Assembly (NCBI GenBank): GCA_016927855.1
Contig: JAFGLV010000114.1
Span: 1 to 64,000, forward strand
From: Sedimentisphaerales bacterium
GTDB taxonomy: Bacteria; Planctomycetota; Phycisphaerae; Sedimentisphaerales; Anaerobacaceae
Length of the DNA stretch: 64,000 nucleotides
Reading direction: 5' to 3'
Part shown: piece by piece, positions 7,947-17,168 of the stretch
Layout: every line of letters starts with the position of its first letter
How positions within the stretch are numbered: position 1 is the stretch's first letter
Notes under the pieces: model-generated
Database searches by the model: none
Told to the model about the DNA's origin: nothing
Seen by the model: only the letters and a program-made list of their open reading frames with translations
Position numbers and translations under genes: made by a program

Positions 7947-10148
7947 TTATATGGTCCGAGACGGTGCTCTGCCAGCCTCATGATGGGGTGATGTGAACGT
8001 TCCGGTCACGAGTCGGGTGTCTACCCTCATGGACGAGGTCAGACCACCGGCGGCCGGCAGGTAGCAGCCCAGTGTGTAGTCGATGAGCATGCGCCGAGCG
8101 CTGAACCGCCAGGTCAGCGTGCGCAGCGCATGCTTCTGGCGCGCCACCCACCCGCGCGGGATGCCGTCGGCGTCGCGATCGTAGAACATCGGCGCCACCT
8201 CGAACTCCAGCGCGTCGTAGAGCGACGTCGCGTCGATGTGGTCCTGGTGGTCCCAGTTGGAATGCTCGCTACCTTGTCCCACCGCGAAGCCGTTGTAGCC
8301 ATCGTAGGCTTCCGCCCACCAGCCGTCGAGGGTCGAGAGATTCAGCCCACCATTCATCGCCACCTTCATGCCGCTGGTGCCGCAGGCCTCCAGGGGCCGT
8401 CGCGGCGTGTTGATCCACAGGTCGATGCCCTGCACCAGATGCCGGCAGACGTTGATATCGTAGTTCTCCACGAATACGACCTTGCCCTGGAACCTCGGGT
8501 CCTGCGTGATTTGGTACACGCTTTGGATGATGGACTTGCCCCGGTCGTCCTGTGGATGCGCTTTGCCGGCAAAGATGATCTGCATGGGCCGGTGTACGTG
8601 GTTGACCAGCCAGTCCACCCGTCCCAGGTCGCGGAGGATCAGGTCGAGCCGCTTGTATTGGGCGAACCGCCGGGCGATGCCGATCGTCAGCACCTGCGGA
8701 TCGAGCCTGAGCCGGTCGACGTACTCATAGCCGCCATCCTGGGCGCGGGTCCGCTCCTGGCGCCCGACGCTGCGGCTGACGTAGTCGATCATGTAGGCCC
8801 GCAGGTCTTGCGTGACCTCCCACAGCTCGACGTCGTCCATCTCTTCGACGACCGCCCAGGTGGTGGGGTCGTGCATCTTCTCGCGCCAGTCGGGTCCGAG
8901 GTACTTGGTGTACAGCTCGGCCATCGCCTCGGCCAGCCAGGAGCCGACGTGGACGCCGTTGGTGATATAGCCGATAGGCACCTGGTTCTGAGGCAGACTG
9001 GGCCAGAGGCAGTTCCACATGGCGGTGGTGATCCGATGGTGCAGCGAAGACACCGCCGTGGCTGACCGCGACATCTTCAGACCCAGCACCGTCATCGAGA
9101 AAGGCTCCTTCTTGTTGGTCGGGTCCACCCGGCCCAGTCCCAGGAAATCCTGCTCGGACAGTTCCAACTGGCGACGCAGCGGCCCGAGGACTTGCTCGAC
9201 CAACGACGGATCGAACTGATCGTGCCCGGCGGCAACCGCGGTGTGCGTCGTGAAGACTGTCATGGCAGCCGCCTGCTCCCTGACGTTGTCAAAGCTCTGG
9301 CCGTCCCGCTCCATCAGCAGGTGGGCCAGCGCCAGGACCGCGAAGGCGCAGTGGCCTTCGTTCATGTGCACCACGCTGGGCTTGATACCCAGCGCCTGGA
9401 GCGCCAGCATCCCCCCGACACCGAGGACCAACTCCTGGCGGATGCGCGTGCGCCGGTCGCCGCCGTATAATTGCGAGGTCAAGGTGCGATCCTGCTCGGA
9501 ATTGCCCTCGACGTTCGTGTCGAGCAGCAGCAGGAGGTTGCGGCCGACGCTGGCCTTCCAAATCCCTACCCACATCTCGTAGGACTCGGTCTTCAGCGGC
9601 AGACGGATGGGTTTGCCGTTGGCGTCTTTGACCACTTCCAGCGGCAGGATGCCGGCTTCGGCGGAGAAGGTGTGCTCGCGTTGCCAGCCGCCGGCTTCGA
9701 GCGATTGATCGAAGTAGCCGTACGCATAGAACAGCCCGACGCCGACCAGAGGAATGCCCAGGTCGGAGGCTGCCTTGAGATGATCGCCGGCCAGGACGCC
9801 CAAACCGCCGGAGTAAATCGGCAGGGATTCATGAATCCCGAATTCAGCCGAGAAATAGGCCACGGGATGCGCCCTCAACGGACCGGCGTGCCAGGCGCCC
9901 CAGACTTCGCAGGCTTCAAGGTATTCGTGGAGCTTGCGAATTCCCTGGGTCAGCCGGTTGATAAACGGCGTGTCCCGGTCCTTGCCATCCAGGGCCTGCT
10001 CGGCCAGACGCGAGAGGAATTCGATCGGATTATGATTCACCTGGCGCCACAGCTCCGGATGCAGGTCGCGAAACAGCTTGACCACCTCCGGGTGCCAGGC
10101 CCAGTAGAGATTCTTGCTGAGCTCCTTGAGCTTGGTGGGAACGTCCAT
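7947..10148 (-). CDS. glgP: Alpha-glucan (glycogen/maltodextrin) phosphorylase, short type, GT35
   Basis: A 733-residue phosphorylase that releases glucose 1-phosphate from alpha-1,4-glucan in the cytoplasm. It is shorter than the 800+ residue animal and E. coli enzymes and matches the short bacterial/archaeal type, whose N-terminus is LKELSKNLYWAWHPEV. The pyridoxal phosphate site is EACGTSGMKVAMNGG with the lysine at 595, followed by GWWAEAYDGYNGFAVG. Other family blocks are HPVAYFSAEFGIHESLPIYS and HMNEGHCAF. The start ATG at 10148 lies 19 bp after the upstream glycosyltransferase, in an apparent operon. The last about 25 residues are low in similarity to what I expect and may be a drifted tail. 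Confidence 0.93.
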   Translation of the reverse strand: MDVPTKLKELSKNLYWAWHPEVVKLFRDLHPELWRQVNHNPIEFLSRLAEQALDGKDRDTPFINRLTQGIRKLHEYLEACEVWGAWHAGPLRAHPVAYFSAEFGIHESLPIYSGGLGVLAGDHLKAASDLGIPLVGVGLFYAYGYFDQSLEAGGWQREHTFSAEAGILPLEVVKDANGKPIRLPLKTESYEMWVGIWKASVGRNLLLLLDTNVEGNSEQDRTLTSQLYGGDRRTRIRQELVLGVGGMLALQALGIKPSVVHMNEGHCAFAVLALAHLLMERDGQSFDNVREQAAAMTVFTTHTAVAAGHDQFDPSLVEQVLGPLRRQLELSEQDFLGLGRVDPTNKKEPFSMTVLGLKMSRSATAVSSLHHRITTAMWNCLWPSLPQNQVPIGYITNGVHVGSWLAEAMAELYTKYLGPDWREKMHDPTTWAVVEEMDDVELWEVTQDLRAYMIDYVSRSVGRQERTRAQDGGYEYVDRLRLDPQVLTIGIARRFAQYKRLDLILRDLGRVDWLVNHVHRPMQIIFAGKAHPQDDRGKSIIQSVYQITQDPRFQGKVVFVENYDINVCRHLVQGIDLWINTPRRPLEACGTSGMKVAMNGGLNLSTLDGWWAEAYDGYNGFAVGQGSEHSNWDHQDHIDATSLYDALEFEVAPMFYDRDADGIPRGWVARQKHALRTLTWRFSARRMLIDYTLGCYLPAAGGLTSSMRVDTRLVTGTFTSPHHEAGRAPSRTI

Positions 10149-10167
10149 GGTATGGTCCTTTCATCGC

Positions 10168-11337
10168 CTACACCAATTCCCGATAGATGCCTTCGGTTTG
10201 CGCGGCGACGATGTTCCAGTTGAAGCCGAAAGCCGCCTTGACGCGGCCGCGCTCCCCCATCCAGCGCGCATGCTCGAAATTGTGGAACACCTCGTTGACT
10301 CCCCAGCAGATGGAGCCCGGGTTGTCGTAGACCAGGAAGCCTTCGTGGTTGTGTGTGATGAACTCGCCGGGACCGCCGTTGCGCGTCGCGACGACGGGCT
10401 TGCCCGCCGCCCAGGCCTCGAGCACGACGATGCCGAAAGGCTCATTGCGACTGGGCACGCACACAAGGTCCGTGCTCTTGTAGAGATTCACGAGGTCGCT
10501 GTTGGGTCCCATGGACCCCAGAAAGCGCACTGCGTGCGAGACACCCAACTCGTGGGCGCGGCGCTCCAGGTCGGCGCGCATGTAGCCGTCGCCGACGAAA
10601 ACGATCTTGGCATCGGGACGAGCATGCAAGATTCCTGGAACCGCCTCCAGCAGTAGATCGGGTCCTTTCTGAATGCTCAAGCGTCCTACGGACAGCACCA
10701 TCGGGTCGAGCGGGCCGATCCCATACGTGCGTCGGCACAACGCCGGGTCGATCTGCCCATCATATTTGGTGCAGTTGACGCCGTTGTACACGCAGCGCAG
10801 CTTCGTGTCAGGAACGTGGTACTGGCCTTTGACCTCGTTGGCCAGCGCCCCGGAGACGGTGATGAGACGGTCGGCGCGGTGAGCCCCTTCGCCTTCAATG
10901 GCGCGAATCCGGTCCGACTGACCGTTGAAATGGTGGTTGCCGCACCGGCCGAACTCCGTCGAGTGAAGGGTCAACACGGTGGGCCGGCCATAGTCATTCT
11001 TCAGTTGCACGATACCCTTGGCGCACAGCCAGTCATGGCCATGCACGATATCGAAGTGAGCGCCCTGGAAGGCCTCGGTCGCACGGAGAAAATAGACGAA
11101 GCTGTTGCCCATGTTGTTCATCTCGGTGACGAAGTCCGGATGCAGGTCGATCGGGCAGCGGTGATAGTGAACGCCGTCGATGGGCTCATAGGTGGACTGT
11201 CCCGGTCCGACGCGGGCGAAGACGTGCACCTCGTGTCCGCGCCGCTGCAGACCGGCGGCCAGTTCGGTCACGTGAACGGCTACGCCGCCGACCACCACCG
11301 AGTGCAGGCTCTCCCAGGCAAACATCGCGATCCTCAT
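10168..11337 (-). CDS. GT4 glycosyltransferase, archaeal-type glycogen/starch synthase-like
   Basis: A 389-residue GT-B fold enzyme. The N-terminal domain opens with MRIAMFAWESLHSVVVGGVA, a glycine loop followed by HVTELAAGLQRRGHEVHVF. The C-terminal nucleotide-sugar domain has VLSVGRLSIQKGPDLLLEA and the E-x7-E motif in SRNEPFGIVVLEAW. Proteins with this start occur beside GH57 genes in methanogenic archaea and are annotated there as glycogen synthase-like. It lies between the branching enzyme (12 bp gap) and the phosphorylase (19 bp gap), so alpha-glucan chain extension is the best guess. It is a close paralogue of the enzyme at 13018-14595. Donor (UDP- or ADP-glucose) unknown. Confidence 0.82.
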   Translation of the reverse strand: MRIAMFAWESLHSVVVGGVAVHVTELAAGLQRRGHEVHVFARVGPGQSTYEPIDGVHYHRCPIDLHPDFVTEMNNMGNSFVYFLRATEAFQGAHFDIVHGHDWLCAKGIVQLKNDYGRPTVLTLHSTEFGRCGNHHFNGQSDRIRAIEGEGAHRADRLITVSGALANEVKGQYHVPDTKLRCVYNGVNCTKYDGQIDPALCRRTYGIGPLDPMVLSVGRLSIQKGPDLLLEAVPGILHARPDAKIVFVGDGYMRADLERRAHELGVSHAVRFLGSMGPNSDLVNLYKSTDLVCVPSRNEPFGIVVLEAWAAGKPVVATRNGGPGEFITHNHEGFLVYDNPGSICWGVNEVFHNFEHARWMGERGRVKAAFGFNWNIVAAQTEGIYRELV

Positions 11338-11349
11338 AGTCGGTGTCTC

Positions 11350-13002
11350 TCAAGTATTCCACCAGTCCAGATTGATACTGGGGAAGACCACGTCGTGTAT
11401 TTCCGCGTCTTTGATCTCGGATTGCTGCACCACGCCCAGTCGGTGCGGCTGGTGGGGGTGCTCGACCAGTCTCTCCGCGACATCGGCAAACAGTTCAAAG
11501 CGGGAAACGTGCTGCATGAACCTCTTGATGCCATAATCGACCGCCTGAGCACGGCTGATGACGAAGGGCCAGTCGCTGGCCTGGAGCAGAAGGAGTTCGC
11601 GACCGGCCTTCTGGAGAACGTCGCGCATCTTCGGGTCCCGGCGCCAGGGCAGGTTGTAGGTCAGCTTGCCGAACAGCGTCTCGCAGCGATACTCGATCTG
11701 CCAGAACCACCCGATCTTGTCGTTGGCCCAGACGCGATGATCGCCACCTTCACCCCACGAGCCTTCGGGCAGAACCACCCATTTCTCCGGCGGATGGTCT
11801 TGCAGGTATTCCTCGGCCGTGCACAGCTCGACGTCGGGGTCGGCATTGAGGGTCAGCAAGACATCCCGCAGGAACCGCGGGCCTTCGAACCACCAGTGGC
11901 CGAACAGCTCGGCGTCGAAGCAGGCGACAACGATGCCATGGCGTCCGGTCCAATTATGATAGTCCCAGAGACGCTGTTTGACCTGTCCGCAGAAGTGCTG
12001 AGCGTGCTCGTGAATCTTGCGTTCCACGTCGTCGGGATAGTACATGTCCTTGGCACCCAAGTCGGACTTGGAGTCGGTGACCTTCCAGTAGCGCAGGCCG
12101 CGTCGCTGGCCGTACCTTTTGTGGAACTCCAGATACGCACCCTCTGCGGGGTAGCCTACGATGCCGCACCAGACCTGCTTGCAGATATGGGGGTCTCTGG
12201 CGAAGGCCGCCACCGTCGGGCGATCGGACCCGTGGCTGGTAACCCATACCGGCTCCTGCACGCTGGCGCCGGCCAGATGTCCGTTGTCGTGGGCCCGGCT
12301 GCCCTCGACCAAATGGCTTTCGACAAAGAAGTGGGTCAGGCCCTCGCCGGACAGGAATTGCTCGATGCCCAGGCGATAGTCAGGCGCTCCCCACGGCGTG
12401 CCAGGGACCCAACGACCGGCAGGCCGATACGCGCCTTCCGGCAGCCATATCCCCTTCGGATGCCGGCCCAGAATGCGCTCGGAGCTGTCGATTCCCGCCC
12501 GTACCTGGGCATGGATCGAAGAGTCTTCCACCAGGAGCGGCAGATAACCGTGCGTCGCGCCGGAGGTGAGGATCTCCATGAATCCGTCCTCCGCCTGCTT
12601 CCGGAAGGCGCGCGGAATATCCCGATCCAGCGCTTCGAATTGGGCAGCCAGACTTCTGTAGAACTCCTCCCAGCGGGTGGCGAGGTAGGCCATGTGCAGC
12701 CGGCCTACGTGCTCAAACTCGCGCCGGTCCGAGACGGCCCGCTCGCGGCGATCGACCAGGTACTCGGCGAATCCTCGCTTGAAGTCGGCATGGGCCATCT
12801 GTTCCAGCAGAATGGGCGTCAGGCCCATGGTCACACGCGGATTGCCGTTGAGGAACCGGCATTCGCCCAGGGTAGCCAGCAACGGCAAATAGGTCTCTGC
12901 CGCCGCTTCATACAGCCAGTCTTCCCCGTGCGGCCACAACCCGTGCCGCAACACGTATGGCATGTGGCCGTGCAGAACTAGGCAGAACGAACCGATAGCC
13001 AT
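11350..13002 (-). CDS. GH57 1,4-alpha-glucan branching enzyme
   Basis: A 550-residue cytoplasmic protein of the GH57 branching-enzyme type (with the DUF1957 C-terminal region). It starts MAIGSFCLVLHGHMPYVL, the first GH57 block. The nucleophile block is GIWLPEGAYRPAG with Glu at 189; the acid/base block is VACFDAELFGHWWFEG with Asp at 363. Then follows the helical C-terminal part (SDWPFVISRAQAVDYGIKRF) typical of the archaeal and cyanobacterial branching enzymes. It makes alpha-1,6 branch points, unlike the GH13 enzyme GlgB. Spacings of 15 bp and 12 bp to its neighbours place it inside the synthase operon. Function is well supported by motif pattern and context. Confidence 0.87.
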   Translation of the reverse strand: MAIGSFCLVLHGHMPYVLRHGLWPHGEDWLYEAAAETYLPLLATLGECRFLNGNPRVTMGLTPILLEQMAHADFKRGFAEYLVDRRERAVSDRREFEHVGRLHMAYLATRWEEFYRSLAAQFEALDRDIPRAFRKQAEDGFMEILTSGATHGYLPLLVEDSSIHAQVRAGIDSSERILGRHPKGIWLPEGAYRPAGRWVPGTPWGAPDYRLGIEQFLSGEGLTHFFVESHLVEGSRAHDNGHLAGASVQEPVWVTSHGSDRPTVAAFARDPHICKQVWCGIVGYPAEGAYLEFHKRYGQRRGLRYWKVTDSKSDLGAKDMYYPDDVERKIHEHAQHFCGQVKQRLWDYHNWTGRHGIVVACFDAELFGHWWFEGPRFLRDVLLTLNADPDVELCTAEEYLQDHPPEKWVVLPEGSWGEGGDHRVWANDKIGWFWQIEYRCETLFGKLTYNLPWRRDPKMRDVLQKAGRELLLLQASDWPFVISRAQAVDYGIKRFMQHVSRFELFADVAERLVEHPHQPHRLGVVQQSEIKDAEIHDVVFPSINLDWWNT

Positions 13003-13017
13003 CTCTTGTGCCCTCGT

Positions 13018-14595
13018 TTAGCGACTCAAACAGACTTCTTGTTCGGCGCTTCCTACCGGCGCCTCGGCTTCTTTCCGATCCGGCTTGCCCACGGTCGGAG
13101 CGTGCGGGACGAAGGCGCCGTGATGGCACCGAAGCAGCGCCATGAGCACCGCCTCCCAGTCACCGTCGATTCTCAGGATGTCACCCCGCTCCCGGGGTGG
13201 AAACCCCTGACGCCTGAGATTTGCCTTGAAGGCTTCCAGGCGGGTGAAGTCTCCGTTGCGGCGGTCGGCGATCCGAAAGGACAACTGGGCCCGTAATCTC
13301 ACCGGGGAGCTGTTCGCCTGCGCCGAGGCGGCGCTGGTGTGCGGCCGTACGACGGGTGGATGGGGTACGAACGCCGGGCGCGCCGCCGTCGCTGCCACCA
13401 CGACCTTCTCGGTGTCAGTACGAGCCGCCGCCGGGCAGATCCGCCGGTAGACGTCCAGGGTACGTTCGGCGATGGTCTCCCAGCCGAAGCGCTCCTCCAA
13501 TGCAGCTCTGCCATTACGGCCCATCCGGCGGGCACGCTCGAAATCGGAGAACGTCGTATTGATGCCCCACGCCACGGAGTCCGGGTTGGGATATATCTTC
13601 AGGCCGGTCACTTCATGCCAGACGTATTCATTGGGCCCGCCGGTCTGGGTGACGACGACCGGCTTGTCGGCGGCCCACGCCTCCAGAACGACGATGCCAA
13701 AAGGCTCGTTGCGGCTGGGCACGCAGACGACATCGGCCAGCTTGAAAAGGCGCACGAGCTCATCGTCGCGGCGGTGTCCGAGGAAACGCACGGCGTGCGC
13801 GATGCCGAGTTGCCGCGCGCGGGCCTCGAGCTGGCCGCGCATCTCGCCGTCGCCGACCAAAACGAACTTCGCGTCTCGATAGAACGGTAGAATGCGTGGA
13901 ATCGCTTCGATCAACAAGTCGGGCCCTTTCTGCCAGACAAGCCGGCCGCAGAACAGCACTGTCGGATCCAGCGGCGCGATCCCATACCGGCGCTTGTCCT
14001 CACCTGAGTCCGAAGTGAGATTGAAGCGCTCGGCTTTGACGCCGTTATGGATCACGACCGTCTTCGACTCAGGCACTTCGTACATCCACATGATCTCGCG
14101 ACGGGTGGCTTCCGAAACCGCGATGACCCGGTCGGCCCAATACGTGCCCGCCCGCTCCTGCTCGCGCATGCGAACGGAAGAGCCGTTGTGAAAGGCATTG
14201 CCGCAGCGTGCATATTCGGTGGAATGAATCGTCAAGACCGTACTCTGGCCTCGACCCTGTTTGATCCAGATCATGGCGTTCGCCGCCAGCCAGTCATGCG
14301 CGTGCACCACGTCGAAACGCCCCAGGAAATCCTCGACCTCGAACACGCGATCCACAAAAGAGCGACACATGCTGTTGACGTCGTCGATGAAATCGCGTTG
14401 GGCGGGATACATACAGCGATGGTAATGGACGCCGTCGATGCGGTCATAAGCGCGCTGGCCGAAGACACGCCTTGTGAAGACGTGAACTTGGTGTCCTTTC
14501 CGCGCCAGGGCCTCGGCCAGTTCGCTGGCGTGAGGCGCGACCCCACCGACCGCGACGGAGTGAAGTGATTCCCACGATAACATTGCGATTCTCAT
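13018..14595 (-). CDS. GT4 glycosyltransferase, synthase-like, with extra C-terminal domain
   Basis: A 525-residue enzyme. Residues 1-395 are a GT4 glycosyltransferase very similar to the one at 10168-11337: MRIAMLSWESLHSVAVGGVA, VLFCGRLVWQKGPDLLIEA, and E-x7-E in SRNEPFGIVVLEAW. A proline/alanine-rich linker (about 395-440) leads to a C-terminal block of about 70 residues (SFRIADRRNGDFTRLEAFK, FPPRERGDILRIDGDWE) that the paralogue lacks. I do not recognise that block. It lies 15 bp before the branching-enzyme gene. A synthase role with the C-terminal part acting in partner or glucan binding is inference. Confidence 0.8.
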   Translation of the reverse strand: MRIAMLSWESLHSVAVGGVAPHASELAEALARKGHQVHVFTRRVFGQRAYDRIDGVHYHRCMYPAQRDFIDDVNSMCRSFVDRVFEVEDFLGRFDVVHAHDWLAANAMIWIKQGRGQSTVLTIHSTEYARCGNAFHNGSSVRMREQERAGTYWADRVIAVSEATRREIMWMYEVPESKTVVIHNGVKAERFNLTSDSGEDKRRYGIAPLDPTVLFCGRLVWQKGPDLLIEAIPRILPFYRDAKFVLVGDGEMRGQLEARARQLGIAHAVRFLGHRRDDELVRLFKLADVVCVPSRNEPFGIVVLEAWAADKPVVVTQTGGPNEYVWHEVTGLKIYPNPDSVAWGINTTFSDFERARRMGRNGRAALEERFGWETIAERTLDVYRRICPAAARTDTEKVVVAATAARPAFVPHPPVVRPHTSAASAQANSSPVRLRAQLSFRIADRRNGDFTRLEAFKANLRRQGFPPRERGDILRIDGDWEAVLMALLRCHHGAFVPHAPTVGKPDRKEAEAPVGSAEQEVCLSR

Positions 14596-14746
14596 GAGAC
14601 CGATCCTTCTCAGATGTGCGTATGTCCCGTTATGCCTTCAACGAACCACCTTCCTTGGCGGTTCACATCGACTTGGCTTCAGCGGCGATCCCCCGTGGAC
14701 CGCAAGCCTAATACGGCCTGTTCGGCATGAGGTTCCGAGTGTTTTC

Positions 14747-16024
14747 TCATGCGTGCTGGAGAACGCCTTCATAAGCGCGGAGACACTGCTGGGCGGTGGC
14801 TTCCCACGTAAGTCCTTGGATTTCGCGCATCCCGTTGCGCCGCAGTTCGTCGGCCAATGTGCGGTGCTCGAGAACGGCTATGATCCTGTCCGCCAGGCCG
14901 TTGACATCCCAGAAATCCACTTTGAGGGCGCCGCGGTCAACGACTTCTGCTACTCCCGACGTTTTCGACACGATGACGGGTACACCTTGTTGAATCGCCT
15001 CCAGGGCGGTCAGGCCAAAAGGTTCGCTCACCGACGGCATGACATAGACGTCCGCCATGCGATAAGCACGTTCGACCTGCTCTCCGGCCAGGAAGCCGGC
15101 AAAGAAGATCTTGTGCCCCAGGCCCATGGCCGCGACTTTCTCGATGATGTGCGGCGCCAGATCTCCCCACCCAGCGATGATAAACCGCACGTTGTCGTAT
15201 TGCTTCAGCACTGCCGCGGCCGCCTCAACGAAATAGTCAGGTCCTTTCTGGGTGGTGATGCGCCCGAGAAAGAGCACGACCTTCTCGTCGCTCATCCTGA
15301 GAGGCTCCGCCTGCGGAAGGGAGACCTGAGCGGTGCCATTGGCAATGCCGTTGTAGACTACCTTGACCTTGCTCTCGGGCACCCGGTAGCGCTCCACGAT
15401 GGTCCTCTTCGTCATCGCGGAAACCGCCAGGACCATGCTGGCGGCGTGAATGCCCTGATGCTCGATGTTGTAGATGGCCGGATTGGGACTTAAGCCCGAG
15501 CGGTCGAACTCGGTGGCATGGACGTGAACAACCAGCGGCTTTCCGCTTCGGCGTGCGATCAGAACCCCGGCGGGGAACGTCACCCAGTCGTGCGCGTGAA
15601 TCACGTCGAAGGGTTCGTCTTCAACCAGGCGAGCGCACCGCTGGGCGTACTCCCAGACCCGCGCGACCAGGTTGCCGTCATAGCCTCCGACCGCTCCGGC
15701 GCCGATGACACACAGCGAAGGACGTTGGCCTTCGGACACTGCCAACTCAGACGTATCCGTCTGATAAGGATTAGGTACGCGCGACGGCACGTGCTGGAAC
15801 GTGACGTAGCGCTTGGCGCGGACCTCGTCCCGTGTCGCTGGGTCGGAGACCGTCGCCGGAGCCGCCGTGCTGGCCGGCAATGCGTCCGCGGCCACTGGAA
15901 GCAGGAACAGAATTTCCGTCCTCAATTGTTCCATGGCTTGGGTCAGTCCGTAGCAGGCGGTTCCCAGGCCGCCCGTAATGAAAGGCGGAAACTCCCACCC
16001 CAACATCAGCGCACGCACGCGCAT
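14747..16024 (-). CDS. GT4 glycosyltransferase, glycogen synthase-like
   Basis: A 425-residue GT-B enzyme, the first gene of the alpha-glucan run. It opens with MLGWEFPPFITGGLGTACYG, close to the K-x-GGL donor-binding loop of glycogen synthases (TGGLG here). It has VIHAHDWVTFPAGVL, VLFLGRITTQKGPDYFVEA and the E-x7-E motif in SVSEPFGLTALEAIQQG. It is more distant from the other two GT4 genes than they are from each other. A 151-bp gap separates it from the next gene, so it may have its own promoter or head the operon. Synthase is the likeliest role; the three GT4 genes together suggest division of labour, for example primer synthesis and elongation. Confidence 0.78.
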   Translation of the reverse strand: MRVRALMLGWEFPPFITGGLGTACYGLTQAMEQLRTEILFLLPVAADALPASTAAPATVSDPATRDEVRAKRYVTFQHVPSRVPNPYQTDTSELAVSEGQRPSLCVIGAGAVGGYDGNLVARVWEYAQRCARLVEDEPFDVIHAHDWVTFPAGVLIARRSGKPLVVHVHATEFDRSGLSPNPAIYNIEHQGIHAASMVLAVSAMTKRTIVERYRVPESKVKVVYNGIANGTAQVSLPQAEPLRMSDEKVVLFLGRITTQKGPDYFVEAAAAVLKQYDNVRFIIAGWGDLAPHIIEKVAAMGLGHKIFFAGFLAGEQVERAYRMADVYVMPSVSEPFGLTALEAIQQGVPVIVSKTSGVAEVVDRGALKVDFWDVNGLADRIIAVLEHRTLADELRRNGMREIQGLTWEATAQQCLRAYEGVLQHA

Positions 16025-16180
16025 TCTCCCTTCTGTGCTGCTTCCAGGCGTTCATAACGTTGGTTATCTACCGTCTTGGCCGCTCGTGGGCAACCACCCT
16101 GCCCGCCGCCCAGTGGTTCCAGGCGGCCGAGTAGACGGACGGGACCTTCGGAACGGATACTTTCACGGTAACCCGATAGA

Positions 16181-16450
16181 TTACTTGCCACCGAGCTCGC
16201 GTTTGAGCTGCGTTTCGGCCTCGTACCAGTTCCTCTCGTCTTCGCCAGGCGCGCAGCCATGCTGTCTCCAGATGGCCTTGGCGCGTTCCTCGATTTGTTC
16301 GTGGGTGATGCGTGCAGAACTCTCACGCGCCGACGAGCGCGTGGACGAGGCCGATTTGCTGCTCGACCGGTTCTTCGAGGCACTGGTAGAGCTCTTGGTC
16401 GACGATCCCGGTTCTCTTGACCCATGCGTTGGTTCGAATTTCGTAGCCAT
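16181..16450 (-). CDS. Small DUF2934 protein
   Basis: An 89-residue protein. The first about 45 residues are a Ser/Lys/Arg-rich, disordered stretch (SSTKSSTSASKNRSSSKSAS). The last about 40 form the DUF2934 motif: ITHEQIEERAKAIWRQHGC, then NWYEAETQLKRELGG. DUF2934 proteins are small, of unknown function, and common in Planctomycetota and Proteobacteria. The gene precedes the GT4 gene at 16024 by about 155 bp on the same strand; a functional link to glycogen is unproven. Confidence 0.75.
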   Translation of the reverse strand: MATKFEPTHGSREPGSSTKSSTSASKNRSSSKSASSTRSSARESSARITHEQIEERAKAIWRQHGCAPGEDERNWYEAETQLKRELGGK

Positions 16451-16923
16451 CTCTCGCGGCTCCCTTCACAGGCCCGAGTCAGATTCCTCCCCGTAGGGAT
16501 CGAGCCCATCAAATTCCATCTTCCGTTAGGGCCGGCGGATACACAGACCGGCCTTTTCCCACGTGTCCTTCCTGACGCGTTGCGCGCTCGACGCCTGCCT
16601 GACCCGGCGCCGTGTCATTTTTGTATTTTACGCCTCGCCAGAGGCACCGCCCCCCAAGCGTAGCGCTTCTATTCGGGCCAGGAAAATACTCTATCGGTCT
16701 GGCCAGCCCGTCGCGGCGACCGGTTGCGGTTACGCTGCTCGTTACGGTTGCGTGGATTGGCAGACGGCGCCGCAAGACGCAACCGCCAGTCGGAGAGCGA
16801 CTCAAGTTCTCGACCTTCGGTCGCCGATGAATCACGGTGTCGGCGCCGTGCGGCGGACGCCGCATGGCTAGCGGTTCAGTGGGGTTTGTTGGCCCGAAAC
16901 GAGGGCGGAAAGGACGCATTGGC
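16451..16923. other. 473-bp stretch without a supported gene
   Basis: Frames on both strands here are arginine- and proline-rich, lack a convincing ribosome site and have no motif I recognise. The right part must hold the promoter of the small plus-strand ORF at 16924, the left part that of the DUF2934 gene. I see no RNA gene, and none of the dispersed palindromes found elsewhere. Confidence 0.5.
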
Positions 16924-17127
16924 ATGATGGATCGCCAGGAGATCACTTGCCCGTGTTGTGGTGACTCACACGCGGTTGGCGCTTTGAACGGATTTGGGGT
17001 TCCCCGCAGCGCTCATCTGGACGACAGAGGGATGTATTTCCACTATCTGGGCCACTTCAAGACTGCCCAGGAAGTGGAAAGACGGTGCCCACAAACCGGA
17101 GACCTCTATCACGTGACCTGCGACTAA
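16924..17127 (+). CDS. Small cysteine-containing protein of unknown function
   Basis: The 67-residue frame begins with two ATG codons (MMDRQEITCPCCGDSHAVGA) and has GGAAAGGA about 10 bases upstream; the longer frame from 16837 adds a basic, repeat-like stretch and is less likely. CPCCG near the start and single cysteines near the end (RRCPQTGDLYHVTCD) could bind one metal ion, as in small zinc-ribbon proteins. The middle holds YFHYLGHFKTAQEVE. It is the only plus-strand gene between 1 and 25 kb and converges on the glycosidase at 17169-19313 with a 41-bp gap. I do not recognise the family. It could be a spurious frame. Confidence 0.4.
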   Translation: MMDRQEITCPCCGDSHAVGALNGFGVPRSAHLDDRGMYFHYLGHFKTAQEVERRCPQTGDLYHVTCD

Positions 17128-17168
17128 GAAGCCGTCGCGATCCCTGCCGGCTTCGTTCTCGTCTGGCC

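Noticed and set aside
10816-12981. 721-codon open frame on the plus strand
   Set aside because: It lies opposite the GH57 branching enzyme and GT4 genes, whose motifs are unambiguous; it has no recognisable domain and results from high GC at third codon positions.
16509-16946. 145-codon minus-strand frame in the 16.5-16.9 kb gap
   Set aside because: Composition is arginine/proline-rich, no motif and no ribosome site; it overlaps the better-supported small plus-strand ORF.
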